From NCBI GenBank assembly GCA_040437565.1, contig JBDOQK010000037.1, forward strand, positions 294,176 through 358,175: a DNA stretch of 64,000 nucleotides, given 5' to 3'. The DNA is from Albugo candida (lineage: Eukaryota > Oomycota > Peronosporomycetes > Albuginales). Shown one piece after another: positions 12,083 through 23,106 of the stretch. The first letter of the stretch is position 1; each line of letters begins with the position of its first letter. The notes beneath the pieces are model-generated. The model was not told where the DNA came from and ran no database searches. It saw only the letters and a list, made by a program, of their open reading frames with translations. The translations under genes and the position numbers were made by a program.

Positions 12083-15000
12083 ATGTATTTTAAACAAATA
12101 AATCAATGGGAGGAATTATTTAGCGCACTTCCTTGTGATGAGTGTTGTTTCTTTGAAAAAGCGATGGATTATGAGCGTCAAAAAGACAATGTGATCGAAA
12201 GGCTGATGGAGAACGGTTCGACCAAGCTGAAGCGAAAAAAGGGAAACTCTGCCGGACGTGATGAATGTAGCCGAACAAGTAGGAAGAAAGGAAGGAAAAA
12301 TAGGCGTTCTGAATCGCAGAAGTGCAGTTACTCACGACAAAGCAGTATTTCTGAACGTTTACCGTTCGATGTACTTGAAATGTGTGGTGAATCAGAAAGT
12401 GAGCAAAGTGGAAAATGCAAAAGGGTGGAGCGAAAAGTAACAGAGGTGAAAGAAAGACTGAATAAATATCATAATGACAGACTGAAGCCAAATAAGCGAT
12501 GCGCAAGTAGCCATGGAAGAGCTTTCGAGTGCAAAGATAGAGAGGTCGAGGAAAAATCATCGAGTTATCAAGACCCGTCTGGCGTCAAAAATGGTCGAAA
12601 AGATCAAGAAGCTACCACGATTAGCTTCGCTATCGACACGGACACATGTGTTAACGTGAGATCTGATCATCTGTCATTGTCAAATGAGTGCAAATTAAGT
12701 GGGATCGATAACGAGAACCCGCTAAAAGATAACAAGGTCGAAAGAAGAAGCGTACATGAAGAGTTGAGCTGCGGATTAGGAGGCATGGTAACGAAAACTA
12801 CTCAGAATCGAGAAAGCGTTGATATCAGCGCTCTTGGTCGATTGAATTGTGGTTTTCAGACTGGGACAGGACGCAGAATTGACATAGACCCGAATATCTT
12901 GGCGAAGAGGNNNNNNNNNNNNNNNNNNNNNNNNNNNNNNNNNNNNNNNNNNNNNNNNNNNNNNNNNNNNNNNNNNNNNNNNNNNNNNNNNNNNNNNNNN
13001 NNNNNNNNNNCTGAATCGCAGAATTGCAGTTACTCACTACAAAGCAGTATGTCTGAACGTTTACCGTTCGATGTACTTGAAATGTGTGGTGAATCAGAAA
13101 GTGAGCAAAGTGGAAAGTGCAAATGGGTGGAGCGAGAAGTAACAGAAATGAAAGAAAGACTGAATGAAGATCATGATGACAGACTGGAGCCAAATAAGCG
13201 ATGCGCAAGTAGCCATGGAAGAGCTTTCGAGTGCAAAATTACAGAGGTCGAGGAAAAATCATCGAGGTATCAAGACCCGTCTGGTGTCAAAAATGGTCGA
13301 AAAGATCCTGTGGAAGGCAAGAATGAGATCCGAGCTGGAAGAGATAATGAAGAAGCTACCACGATTAGCTTCGCTATCGACACATGTGTTAACGTGAAAT
13401 CTGATCATCTGTCGTTGTCAAATGAGTGCAAATCAAGTGGGATCGATAACGAGGACCCGCTGAAAGATAACAAGGTCGAAAGAAGAAGCGTACATGAAGA
13501 GTTGAGCTGCGGATTAGGAGGCATGGTAACGAAAACTACTCAGAATCGAGAAAGCGTTGATATCAGTGCTCTTGGTCGATTAAATTGTGGTTTTCAGACT
13601 GGGACAGGACGCAGAATTGACATAGACCCGAATATCTTGGCGAAGAGGAAATTTCTCGCTGAGGAAAGGAAGCAGGAATGCGCGGTGGCTGATACCATAG
13701 AGGCATCAAATAACCGACAGATGAATGAATCTATACCTTCCGAGAAGCACTGCACAGAAGGAAAAACGATGGCGATTAATTCTATTCGATCAGAAAGCAT
13801 TTCTCAAGTTGAATTGGCGTGTTTGCCCTCAGCGGTGACGCATGCAAATCGATATACTGGGGGCAAGAATTGTCAATTGAGATTTTCCAATCACGTTCCT
13901 GACGAAGGATTGAGGTCTTTGAATCATCAGGGTGGGTTCGAGAACGGCAATGGAATTGAAGCAATGTTTAAGACTGGACTAGGGCGGAAAATGATTGTTG
14001 GGGCTGAGAGTCTGGAAAGATCGCGCGTCATGCTGAATACATACTGTATGGACGAATGCGTTGAAGCTGGACCCCCGTATAAATTGGATAGAGAAATAGT
14101 GACTCCGAAACCGTCTTATACGATGTCAGGCATGAAAATGCGAGTCGATGCATCAGATGAGTGCAATGATATGATTGATTGCAACACGTCGAAATGGAAA
14201 GTGGAGGGTGATAAAGAAACATTTGGGAGAGCATTCTGCTCTCCAAAATCTATTACTAAAGTTTCCCTAATGAATAGCTCTGCACAAAACACGTCCACGA
14301 CTTCATTTGAAACTGGACGAGGTCAAAAAGTGACTGTGGCAACCAAAAGTCTGGAAAAATCTCGTTTTATTATAGATTGTGGTGATGGTGGAACCAACGG
14401 TATCTCTACGGCAGGATTGGGGGGAAAGGTTGAGTCCTCTGCTGAGGATATGCGAGAAATACGAACGACTATGGCGAGACTTCCTAAGCCCCATCAAGTG
14501 GACTCGTTATTTTCTACTGGATCGGGTCGCAAGGTTGTGATCTCTGCCGAGAGTTTGGAAAGATCTCGTGCAAAGATAAAAAAGGATGTGATAAAAATGT
14601 CGACCGCACCGATCAAAAGCTCAGACCTCAAGCAAGTTGACACATTATTTGCGACGGGATCGGGTCGCAAGGTTGTGATCTCTGCCGAGAGTTTGGAAAG
14701 ATCTCGTGCAAAGATAAAAAAGGATGTGATAAAAATGTCGACCGCACCGATCAAAAGCTCAGACCTCAAGCAAGTTGACACATTATTTGCGACGGGATCG
14801 GGTCGCAAGGTTGTGATCTCTGCCGAGAGTTTGGAAAGATCTCGTGCAAAGATAAAAAAGGATGTGATAAAAATGTCGACCGCACCGATCAAAAGCTCAG
14901 ACCTCAAGCAAGTTGACACATTATTTGCGACGGGATCGGGTCGCAAGGTTGTGATCTCTGCCGAGAGTTTGGAAAGATCTCGTGCAAAGATAAAAAAGGA

Positions 15001-18000
15001 TGTGATAAAAATGTCGACCGCACCGATCAAAAGCTCAGACCTCAAGCAAGTTGACACATTATTTGCGACGGGATCGGGTCGCAAGGTTGTGATCTCTGCC
15101 GAGAGTTTGGAAAGATCTCGTGCAAAGATAAAAAAGGATGTGATAAAAATGTCGACCGCACCGATCAAAAGCTCAGACCTCAAGCAAGTTGACACATTAT
15201 TTGCGACGGGATCGGGTCGCAAGGTTGTGATCTCTGCCGAGAGNNNNNNNNNNNNNNNNNNNNNNNNNNNNNNNNNNNNNNNNNNNNNNNNNNNNNNNNN
15301 NNNNNNNNNNNNNNNNNNNNNNNNNNNNNNNNNNNNNNNNNNNGGATCGGGTCGCAAGGTTGTGATCTCTGCCGAGAGTTTGGAAAGATCTCGTGCAAAG
15401 ATAAAAAAGGATGTGATAAAAATGTCGACCGCACCGATCAAAAGCTCAGACCTCAAGCAAGTTGACACATTATTTGCGACGGGATCGGGTCGCAAGGTTG
15501 TGATCTCTGCCGAGAGTTTGGAAAGATCTCGTGCAAAGATAAAAAAGGATGTGATAAAAATGTCGACCGCACCGATCAAAAGCTCAGACCTCAAGCAAGT
15601 TGACACATTATTTGCGACGGGATCGGGTCGCAAGGTTGTGATCTCTGCCGAGAGTTTGGAAAGATCTCGTGCAAAGATAAAAAAGGATGTGATAAAAATG
15701 TCGACCGCACCGATCAAAAGCTCAGACCTCAAGCAAGTTGACACATTATTTGCGACGGGATCGGGTCGCAAGGTTGTGATCTCTGCCGAGAGTTTGGAAA
15801 GATCTCGTGCAAAGATAAAAAAGGATGTGATAAAAATGTCGACCGCACCGATCAAAAGCTCAGACCTCAAGCAAGTTGACACATTATTTGCGACGGGATC
15901 GGGTCGCAAGGTTGTGATCTCTGCCGAGAGTTTGGAAAGATCTCGTGCAAAGATAAAAAAGGATGTGATAAAAATGTCGACCGCACCGATCAAAAGCTCA
16001 GACCTCAAGCAAGTTGACACATTATTTGCGACGGGATCGGGTCGCAAGGTTGTGATCTCTGCCGAGAGCATAGCAAGATCATGTGCAAAGAGGGAAAATG
16101 ATGCGAAAGAAACGGCTTGTGCAGTAATGGAAAAGTCAGTGTGCACCCAAGTTAACACGCTATTTTCAACCGGATCGGGTCGAAAGGTTGTCGTGTCTGC
16201 TGAAAGACTGGACAGCTCTTGTCTCGAATTTAGTTCGTTTGTAGAAACGCCAAGCAAGAAGCTAAGCAATGCAGATGCACTGGTTACGCAAACAGCGACC
16301 GAAAGGTCTACTGAAAATGTATCACTGAATGAGGATACGCTTACCACCGATAGGGTGCAGAAAGCGAGAGATTCTCGCCTGGTGGTCCAAGTACTCGATG
16401 ACTCCAAGGTGCCAGGAGACGTCTCTATCAGCAGCACGCGCGAGAAAGTTCAATGCCATAAAGTCTACGATTATCGGACACCGCACAAAAGTGGCTCATA
16501 CATCGACACAATTAGTCCGACGGATCGTAAAATTGATTTCATTCAGCCAACAGAGCAGCAGAAGGAGAATATTGTACCACACGCACCAGCCACACCTCAA
16601 ACGAGATTTAGACTCAAACGGCCATCCGAATGCAAAAACGGCAATTCCAGTGAGTGGAAGAAACACAGTAAACGTTTTAAAGCTCCAACACAGCAAAAGG
16701 GCCAATTTGCCACAAAACCTGCATGCACAGCGGTCACAAGTCAGAAGCCAAAGCCGATTAACAAACAAATGAAGCTCTCAGAGCTCCCGTATCGCATCCA
16801 ACGCAAGTACAGCTTGCAGAAGCTATCCCTACAAACTTCCACTTCACCGTCCATGTCACAATCTGCTTCCTCATCTTCTCAACGCATTCGACTTTTACGC
16901 TGTGTGACAGCACATACAAGCATCAACGTCGTCTTCAAAGGTTGCGATATCGAATCTGAAGATAGCTGTATCTTTCACACTCGCAGAAGCTGGACTGATG
17001 TGTACGAGACAACTGAGGTTATGGGTCCAAAGGAAATCTTCCAGCTAATGACAGAAAAGGGATGGCTACTAGACACTGTCGACCTCTACAAATGGTTTTG
17101 CAATCAATATCGATGGATCGTATTTCTGTGCGCACAAATGGAACTTACGTACTCTCAACATTTATGTGGAAAGTATCTAACGCTATTGCAGATCATCTTC
17201 CAAGTACATCAACGATATAAACGCGAAGTGTACAATTGCCAACGTCCAATTATCAGGAAGATACTCAATGGCGACGCAAGTCCATCCAACTGTCTCGTTC
17301 TATTGGTAGCAGCGGTTCTCCCAGGTGGAGATCGTGATGTTGAAAAGCCAAAAGGTGACGCGGGAGCATGTGGCGAAAAGCTTACACTTGTATTAACGGA
17401 TGGATGGTACGCTGTTTATGGTATTCCAGATGAGTTACTGGAAGTACGCCTCCGAAGATTACATCAGAAAGCACATTTGGTGGGCAAGAAGATCATTATG
17501 TGGAATGCAGAATTGCAGTGTAGTGGGGAGGGCATCGAACCTCTCGAGAATGAATTGCATCAAACGAGTTCGACTTGGAAAAGTCCATTTGTAATGGATG
17601 GATTGACGTCTGAGAACAAGAAACCTTTTTACATTCTTCGATACAATAGCACGCGACTTGGTGCTTATGATCTCCCTCTTGGGCTAGAACGCTCAAGTTC
17701 ACGTGATGAGAAAGCGACACACAAAATGAAGATCTCACGCTGGCTGCTTAGCAGTGTACCGCTACAAAGTCTTCAGGTTGGAGGTGGTATTGTACGCTCC
17801 ATTCGATTATACGTTACGCGTGTATCTCCATTGCTGCATATGCAAGCAATAGAAGGTGCCATCGGGCCAAGGGTGTTGACAGACTGTCAACTCGGTCCGT
17901 TCCAAGAGATCTTTTGCGAGTTAAGTCAGCTCGAGGAGGTGCAGATGGAGTCAATGACTCTTCCAACTCCGTTTATCCAATTACGTGCTGTTTGTTCTCA

Positions 18001-19613
18001 TTTTACGCGTCACAAGGGGCAACCCTCAGACTGGATGGCGTCTTTGAATATATGGCGACCAACTGGAGAAATGCTGCAGAAAGTCGTTGAAGGAAGAGAA
18101 TATTTCGTCACCAATGTTGCAGTAAACTGGAAGAGCACAACCAGTTCTCGCGATAAAGGTTTCTTAAAGCTCAGTGCGACCAAGCGCTCGACCTTTGAGA
18201 TCATTGCCGAAAACGAAGAGAATACTCGCACGTATTCTTCACAAACTTGCAAATTGATCAGAGATCTCAAGATCCCAGACTCGACGACTATAAACGCTCT
18301 GCTTGCGAACGTATGCGTTGTGGTCCTAGTCGTATCCGAACCCGTGGAAGAGAGCATCAAAATTGTGAAAGGCGGACTTGTTCAAACAACGTATACACAG
18401 CATATCTTCGTGGCAGACTCAAGCTGTGAAATTGCAAGTGTGAGGGTATCTTCAACCTCCGTCACGATGGGATCCAAATCTGCTTCAAAGGATGCCAAAC
18501 CTCGATGCAGATTATCCTCCACGCAATGGTTCCGACGAGCCCGAAATTGCTGGCAAGAGGGAAAAGTCATCTCCATCAAAGGCCTACAAATCTCTCATCG
18601 TGACAAACAGCTTCAAATTCTGGATTGCAAAGTTTGTGATTTTACGGAAGTATGCACGAATCTAACATCTCCGTCCTCGCTCTACCGACAAATGGAAAGA
18701 CTCAAATCACTTGTGAGTACGGACAATAGACGTGGGCGATTGTTTCGGATACAATTGGCCCGAATGAAGCAGTACATAGAGCAAGCGGTACTCCACACCA
18801 AAGTGAGAATCACTTCCGATATCATCGATCGAGCAAAAGTGCTTCAAGTGCGAGTTTTGAAGCTATGCAAGTATCGTCCACCTGTTGAAGATCAATTGAA
18901 GCAGGATTTCTATGGCTGTGCGTATGTGCTGCCTTTAAACGGCGACGAAATGGCTTCATCGATTACATTGCTTTATTTCAACGAGTCACAGCTGACGGAA
19001 CTATCAGCGATCACTGGTGAATGCAAACGATTGGAACGACCGGAACGAAGCGATTTTGACGCATTGTTCCAAAAAGTGCGTCAAATGGAANNNNNNNNNN
19101 NNNNNNNNNNNNNNNNNNNNNNNNNNNNNNNNNNNNNNNNNNNNNNNNNNNNNNNNNNNNNNNNNNNNNNNNNNNNNNNNNNNNNNNNNNTGTGCGTATG
19201 TGCTGCCTTTAAACGGCGACGAAATGGCTTCATCGATTACATTGCTTTATTTCAACGAGTCACAGCTGACGGAACTATCAGCGATCACTGGTGAATGCAA
19301 ACGATTGGAACGACCGGAACGAAGCGATTTTGACGCATTGTTCCAAAAAGTGCGTCAAATGGAAGGAGATATCCGACTTATAGTCAGCGTGCATACGCGA
19401 CCATACCTTCAAAAGGAATGCAGGCTGTTCCCATGGCAACGCGATCTCGTCATCAATGTCGTATACAAATTGTTTTGGGCGCATTTTCTCGATTTCGAGC
19501 ACGTGGATGAAGCAAAGACGGTTCAACTTGCGCAGTGTTCTATCAAAGCGAACAGTAGTCGAAGGACGCATTCCTCAGAGTTGCCGTCTGGAAGGCATAT
19601 GACTGCCGCCTGA
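12083..19613 (+). CDS. BRCA2: BRCA2 homologue with expanded BRC repeat array
   Basis: One uninterrupted exon apart from three N runs. The N-terminal half carries BRC motifs (F-x-T-G-x-G-[RK]-[RK]-V-x-[IV]-S-x-E-S-L): FQTGTGRR near 12853/13591, FKTGLGRK near 13970, FETGRGQK near 14308, the 46-residue tandem array at 14497-16070, and a last FSTGSGRK near 16163. BRC motifs bind RAD51 (family knowledge). The C-terminal half matches the BRCA2 DNA-binding domain: a helical domain (IFQLMTEKGWLLD), OB1 with LTDGWYAVYG and LVGKKIIMWNAEL, then further OB-fold sequence up to the TGA at 19613. Expected role: loading RAD51 on ssDNA in homologous recombination. The N-terminus reads INQWEELFSAL, reminiscent of the PALB2-binding WFEEL of human BRCA2. 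Collapsing the 3' duplicate restores frame. True length is uncertain because the array spans a gap and 12309-12910 may be an allelic duplicate of 13011-13648. Confidence 0.95.
12309..13648 (+). repeat. Diverged direct duplication around 100-N gap in BRCA2 N-terminus
   Basis: The segment 12309-12910 and the segment 13011-13648 flank 100 N (12911-13010) and encode the same roughly 200 residues. They differ by about 17 amino-acid substitutions and in-frame length differences; the second copy has an extra stretch around VEGKNEIRAGRD. Both end in the BRC-like FQTGTGRRIDIDPNILAKR. They could be two alleles left unmerged or a genuine tandem duplication. Confidence 0.8.
14497..16070 (+). repeat. 138-bp tandem array encoding 46-residue BRC repeats
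   Basis: The GGATCGGGTCGC landmark recurs at 14519, 14657, 14795, 14933, 15071 and 15209, then after a gap at 15344, 15482, 15620, 15758, 15896 and 16034. Spacing is exactly 138 bp. Apart from the first and last units I see no base differences. Each unit encodes FATGSGRKVVISAESLERSR plus a Lys/Ser-rich linker. Copy number is a minimum or estimate because of the N run at 15244-15343. Confidence 0.97.
15244..15343. other. 100-N gap inside the BRC array
   Basis: The repeat phase across the gap is 135 bp instead of 138, and the gap length is the default 100. The number of missing or double-counted units therefore cannot be told from this sequence. Confidence 0.9.
19091..19190. other. 100-N gap with duplicated flank (174 bp)
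   Basis: Bases 18917-19090 recur at 19191-19364 near the BRCA2 C-terminus. Removing one copy and the gap (274 bp) restores the frame through to the stop at 19613. Confidence 0.9.
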
Positions 19614-20143
19614 AAGGCATAGGAGAAGCCCATAACGAGTCTATTCGACATAATAAATGTATCGACAGTGAAAACTATGAATTACAAGCAGACGGAATAG
19701 CTATCGATCGGATTGATAGCGTGATATTCNNNNNNNNNNNNNNNNNNNNNNNNNNNNNNNNNNNNNNNNNNNNNNNNNNNNNNNNNNNNNNNNNNNNNNN
19801 NNNNNNNNNNNNNNNNNNNNNNNNNNNNNAGCAAAGACGGTTCAACTTGCGCAGTGTTCTATCAAAGCGAACAGTAGTCGAAGGACGCATTCCTCCGAGT
19901 TGCCGTCTGGAAGGCATATGACTGCCGCCTGAAAGGCATAGGAGAAGCCCATAACGAGTCTATTCGACATAATAAATGTATCGACAGTGAAAACTATGAA
20001 TTACAAGCAGACGGAATAGCTATCGATCGGATTGATAGCGTGATATTCCGATACAAAATGCATTAGCACTTTACTGCTTTGAAAATGACACATCGTATCG
20101 CTCCTAAACGCTGTTTCAGTTTATCGGTTTTATACCGCACGAA
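19614..20143. other. Intergenic region between BRCA2 and PP2C with false gap
   Basis: The 100 N at 19730-19829 are flanked by 19511-19729 and its near-identical copy 19830-20048 (one visible difference: CTCAGAG versus CTCCGAG). The copy repeats the last BRCA2 codons and its stop at 19931, so the true spacer is about 210 bp. No separate gene is seen. Confidence 0.75.
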
Positions 20144-21303
20144 ATGGCCTTCCAGCGCATCACACAATTGCAGCGGGTTCTGCATACTCCAAGTGGAATC
20201 CTACCGCAATTAAAGAGAGTGTACAGTGTATCGAAGCTTGTGTCTGGCTCATGTGCACTTCCTCATCCTCAAAAGCAAGCAACAGGCGGCGAAGACGCTC
20301 ATTTTCTATCGAATACTGTGGTCGGTGTCGCCGACGGTGTCGGAGGTTGGGCTCGCAAAGTACGTACTTGAATCAGTGTATCTCTTCATCGACTGCATTC
20401 TACGTCAAAGGGAATCGATGCAGGTGAATATGCACGCAGTCTGATGAAACTGATTCATCAAACTATCGACTCGATACCAAAAGAAGCCGAGAAAAGACCT
20501 TCTCCATTACAACTTCTCTCTTTCGCACATAAGAGAGTAAAAGTAAAAGCATCGCATGCTGCACACAAGTATACGTATAATCGGTTCTATCCCGCAGAGT
20601 ATGGGCAGCTCAACGGCGTGTATTGTGCAGCTTGACGGCATGAATTACTCACTACCAAAAGTTGATGTGATGACTCATTGTCTATGCATTATGAAGGAAA
20701 TCTATTGCGAGCAGCGAATTTAGGAGACTCGGGCTTCATTGTATGTCGACAAAAGAGTCAAAAGGGACAATTGACCGCGACTTTAGCTCCAAAGTGGGAA
20801 CTTGTGTATGAGTCAAAGCACCAGTCACATTCCTTCAACTGTCCTTATCAACTCGGCCATCTGAATGGCGATTGGGTACGCATCGAATTCCGTGGTTTGA
20901 AAAGAGCTCACTGATCGACCATGCAGCCGGAAATGAGCGATCAGATCGAATTCAGCGTCCAAGCAGAGGATGTGATCATTCTCGGAACAGATGGATTGTA
21001 CGTTTCCTTCTCAGAACGAATTCAGTACTTTTCTCATCGGTTCTTGTCAGATTCGACAATATGTATCCATCACAGATAGCAAGCGTACTGGATGCACTGG
21101 AGCCTCAGTTTCTATGTGAGCCGCAGCTGGCGGAAATGGCTGCAAATTGCATCGCTCATGAGGCACATCAAATCGCCAATGATAAGAAATGTCACACTCC
21201 CTTCGCAATAGCCGCACGAAAAGCAGGATATACCTACAATGGTGGAAAGATGGATGATATCACAGTTGTCATCAGTATCGTTGCCACTTCTCAGTCGCCC
21301 TAA
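20144..21303 (+). pseudogene. PP2C-type phosphatase, PPTC7-like, with one unresolved frame break
   Basis: Exons inferred: 20144-20359, 20411-20536, 20598-20875, 20927-20997 and 21051-21303, with introns of 51, 61, 51 and 53 nt. The spliced protein shows the PPTC7/PP2C metal-site motifs GGEDAHF, VGVADGVGGW, GSSTACIVQLDG, RAANLGDSGF, GTDGLFDNM and the C-terminal GGKMDDITVVISIV. PPTC7-like enzymes are mitochondrial PP2C phosphatases; the Arg/Ser/Leu-rich N-terminus (MAFQRITQLQRVLHT) would suit a mitochondrial presequence, by inference. Between LDG and MHYEGNLLRAANLG (about 20635-20680) the frame must shift by one base. Exon 3 is 278 nt, not a multiple of three, and I found no GT-AG intron that fixes it. 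All other motifs are intact, so a base-call error or a non-canonical intron is as likely as a real pseudogene. Confidence 0.8.
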
Positions 21304-21578
21304 TTGATGTAATTGCGACCACGCGGCCTTTTTCGGCAATGTGTCTCCTTAGCGACGTTCTTGTTACTGTATTCTATAAAGTGGGTTGCTACTTGATTTA
21401 TGACGCGCACACACAAGTCGGCATTATAATAAATCAGGTAGCGCAGGGTAGCGATCCAACTGTCATCGCTACTTTGTAGTACCCATCCTCGCAATCGCTG
21501 CACGTAACGTTGCGCTCCGCAAAGAATTGAGCTCAACAGACCGAGGGAAAAGGTGCTTGCGAGCAAAAACAGTCGCAT
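21300..21578 (-). CDS. Small predicted secreted protein (92 aa)
   Basis: ATG-started frame encoding 92 residues. The first 22 (MRLFLLASTFSLGLLSSILC...) form a textbook signal peptide with a basic n-region, a Leu/Ser-rich core and a likely cut after CGA. The mature part is basic (RYVQRLRG, CRKRPRGRNYIN) with two cysteines. It has no exact RxLR or CHxC motif. It is convergent with the PP2C gene and the two stop codons overlap (TAG on minus at 21300-21302, TAA on plus at 21301-21303). No family recognised; it could be a candidate effector or a chance frame. Confidence 0.4.
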   Translation of the reverse strand: MRLFLLASTFSLGLLSSILCGAQRYVQRLRGWVLQSSDDSWIATLRYLIYYNADLCVRVINQVATHFIEYSNKNVAKETHCRKRPRGRNYIN

Positions 21579-22011
21579 GTAGTGGATTTGAATCTTCTTT
21601 ATTTGCGCAAAACTTGATGTAGCAATTCGACTATCTCATTGAACATGTCGTTCGATCGCTACTTACTTTCGAGGCCAAATTCTGTCACCAGCAGCTTTTA
21701 TTACCAACTGGACCGCGCTCAATTAGTCAGCGCTGCTCAAATATCGGGTTCTCTCGCCATTCCTTTACATTTACGCTTAGTTTTGCTAACGTTACTTTGA
21801 TGAAAACACGTTTCTTGTAGGGATTTTTGCGCGCTTCAAAGTACGAATTGTATTGATACATTCTGAACGAGAAAACTCGTATTCGAAAGCCAGACCTAAG
21901 ACTTAATTTTGGTATAAGCTTACAAACTCTCTCCCAAATTTCAGCAAGTTCTCGCGATCTGGGCGGTGTAAACGGATCATACGCGTCACAGTACTAATCA
22001 TTCGCATTGTC
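21579..22011. promoter_or_regulatory. Divergent intergenic region
   Basis: Separates the small secreted ORF (minus) from the membrane protein gene (plus). Just before the downstream ATG the sequence TAATCATTCGCATTGTC (21993-22009) weakly resembles the oomycete initiator (TCATTYY) followed by a CATT-type flanking element. Nothing else is recognised. Confidence 0.3.
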
Positions 22012-23106
22012 ATGACTCACTGGTACTCATCGGCTGCTTTTGTCGTTTTATGGCTGAATGCGTCGAGTGCACAAGAGCGCACAAGTCTTGTAAGCTGCCC
22101 TGAAACATGGTATCCTGTCAGTGTCTCGGGTGATTGGCAAATATATTGTATACCCATTTTGCCTTGCGGTGGAAATATCGGAGTTGCAAGCGTAGGAAGC
22201 TGTCCTGGAGGGACAGGTTGTGCTGCTTTACCCCAGAATCCGCTAGTGATGGGCTGCGTCGCATTGGGGAAAGCTGGTGTGCAGTATTTAGATCGGACGA
22301 TATTGTTTTCCCCACCAGTTCCATTCACTTTGGCGATTCCAATGCAAGGACCACCACTAAATCTGGGACCTCCAAGTATAAATAATGGCGTTACCGGCAC
22401 ACCGAGAAGCACTGGTATGTTAGTTCCGACGGTAGGACCGAGTTCAGCCGGAGCTTCACCAAACGGAATTCCTCTAGGAGGCCCAACACTGTCCAGTCGG
22501 GCCGGACTAAGTCCTGGAAATATTGTCATAAATCCCAACATGCAGACTTCCAGTAATCCATTCAATCCTGCGACTAATCCTGCCAGTGTTCAAGGCAAAT
22601 CAGCAACGGGAATTCGAACGACTGGAAATGGAGGCAATACAGCCACAAACATTGTAAATCAACCAGTCGGGCGAAATGGGAATTCTTTGGGCAATACAAA
22701 CTCTTTGCTTGGAAATAATGGCAATCCTACAAGAGGCAATCCAACTTTTGGTGCGAACACTCCGACCACAGACGCAAATACGAACGTGATGCCATCTTCG
22801 AATTCTCCCGGCTTTGGTGATGACAACAGTGTCAATAACAATGGGACTACAGGCGACAAAGTGACAGATGAGCAACGTCACCATCCGAGTGACGTGGTAG
22901 GACCAACGACACAAAATTCTGCGAATTCGAGGCTCTCATTAGGTGCTATCATTGCTATCGTACTGGGAATTCTGGCTGTCATCGCCGTTATTGCAGGTGT
23001 CATTCTCCTCAAGAAGAACAAATTAAATGCAGCGGCTCAGCGAGAGCAGGAAGCATCGATAGGAAGTAGCTACCTGACACCAAGAGAACGGGTTTTGTTA
23101 TTATAA
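22012..23106 (+). CDS. Type I single-pass membrane protein with Cys-containing head and Asn/Gly/Pro-rich stalk
   Basis: Single-exon gene of 364 codons. Residues 1-21 are a signal peptide (MTHWYSSAAFVVLWLNASSAQ). A head of about 60 residues has six cysteines (SCPETWYPV, YCIPILPCGG, SCPGGTGCAALP, GCVALG). A long low-complexity region rich in Asn, Gly, Pro, Ser and Thr follows (about residues 105-305), with many N-x-S/T sites. A transmembrane helix lies at about residues 312-336 (LGAIIAIVLGILAVIAVIAGVILL), then a basic 28-residue cytosolic tail. No known family recognised. It looks like a surface or cell-wall-facing protein; role unknown. Confidence 0.75.
   Translation: MTHWYSSAAFVVLWLNASSAQERTSLVSCPETWYPVSVSGDWQIYCIPILPCGGNIGVASVGSCPGGTGCAALPQNPLVMGCVALGKAGVQYLDRTILFSPPVPFTLAIPMQGPPLNLGPPSINNGVTGTPRSTGMLVPTVGPSSAGASPNGIPLGGPTLSSRAGLSPGNIVINPNMQTSSNPFNPATNPASVQGKSATGIRTTGNGGNTATNIVNQPVGRNGNSLGNTNSLLGNNGNPTRGNPTFGANTPTTDANTNVMPSSNSPGFGDDNSVNNNGTTGDKVTDEQRHHPSDVVGPTTQNSANSRLSLGAIIAIVLGILAVIAVIAGVILLKKNKLNAAAQREQEASIGSSYLTPRERVLLL

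Noticed and set aside
14494-16437. 647-codon minus-strand open frame across the BRCA2 repeats
   Set aside because: The 138-bp unit is a multiple of three without a stop in this antisense frame, so repetition alone creates it. The plus strand has the recognisable BRC motifs.
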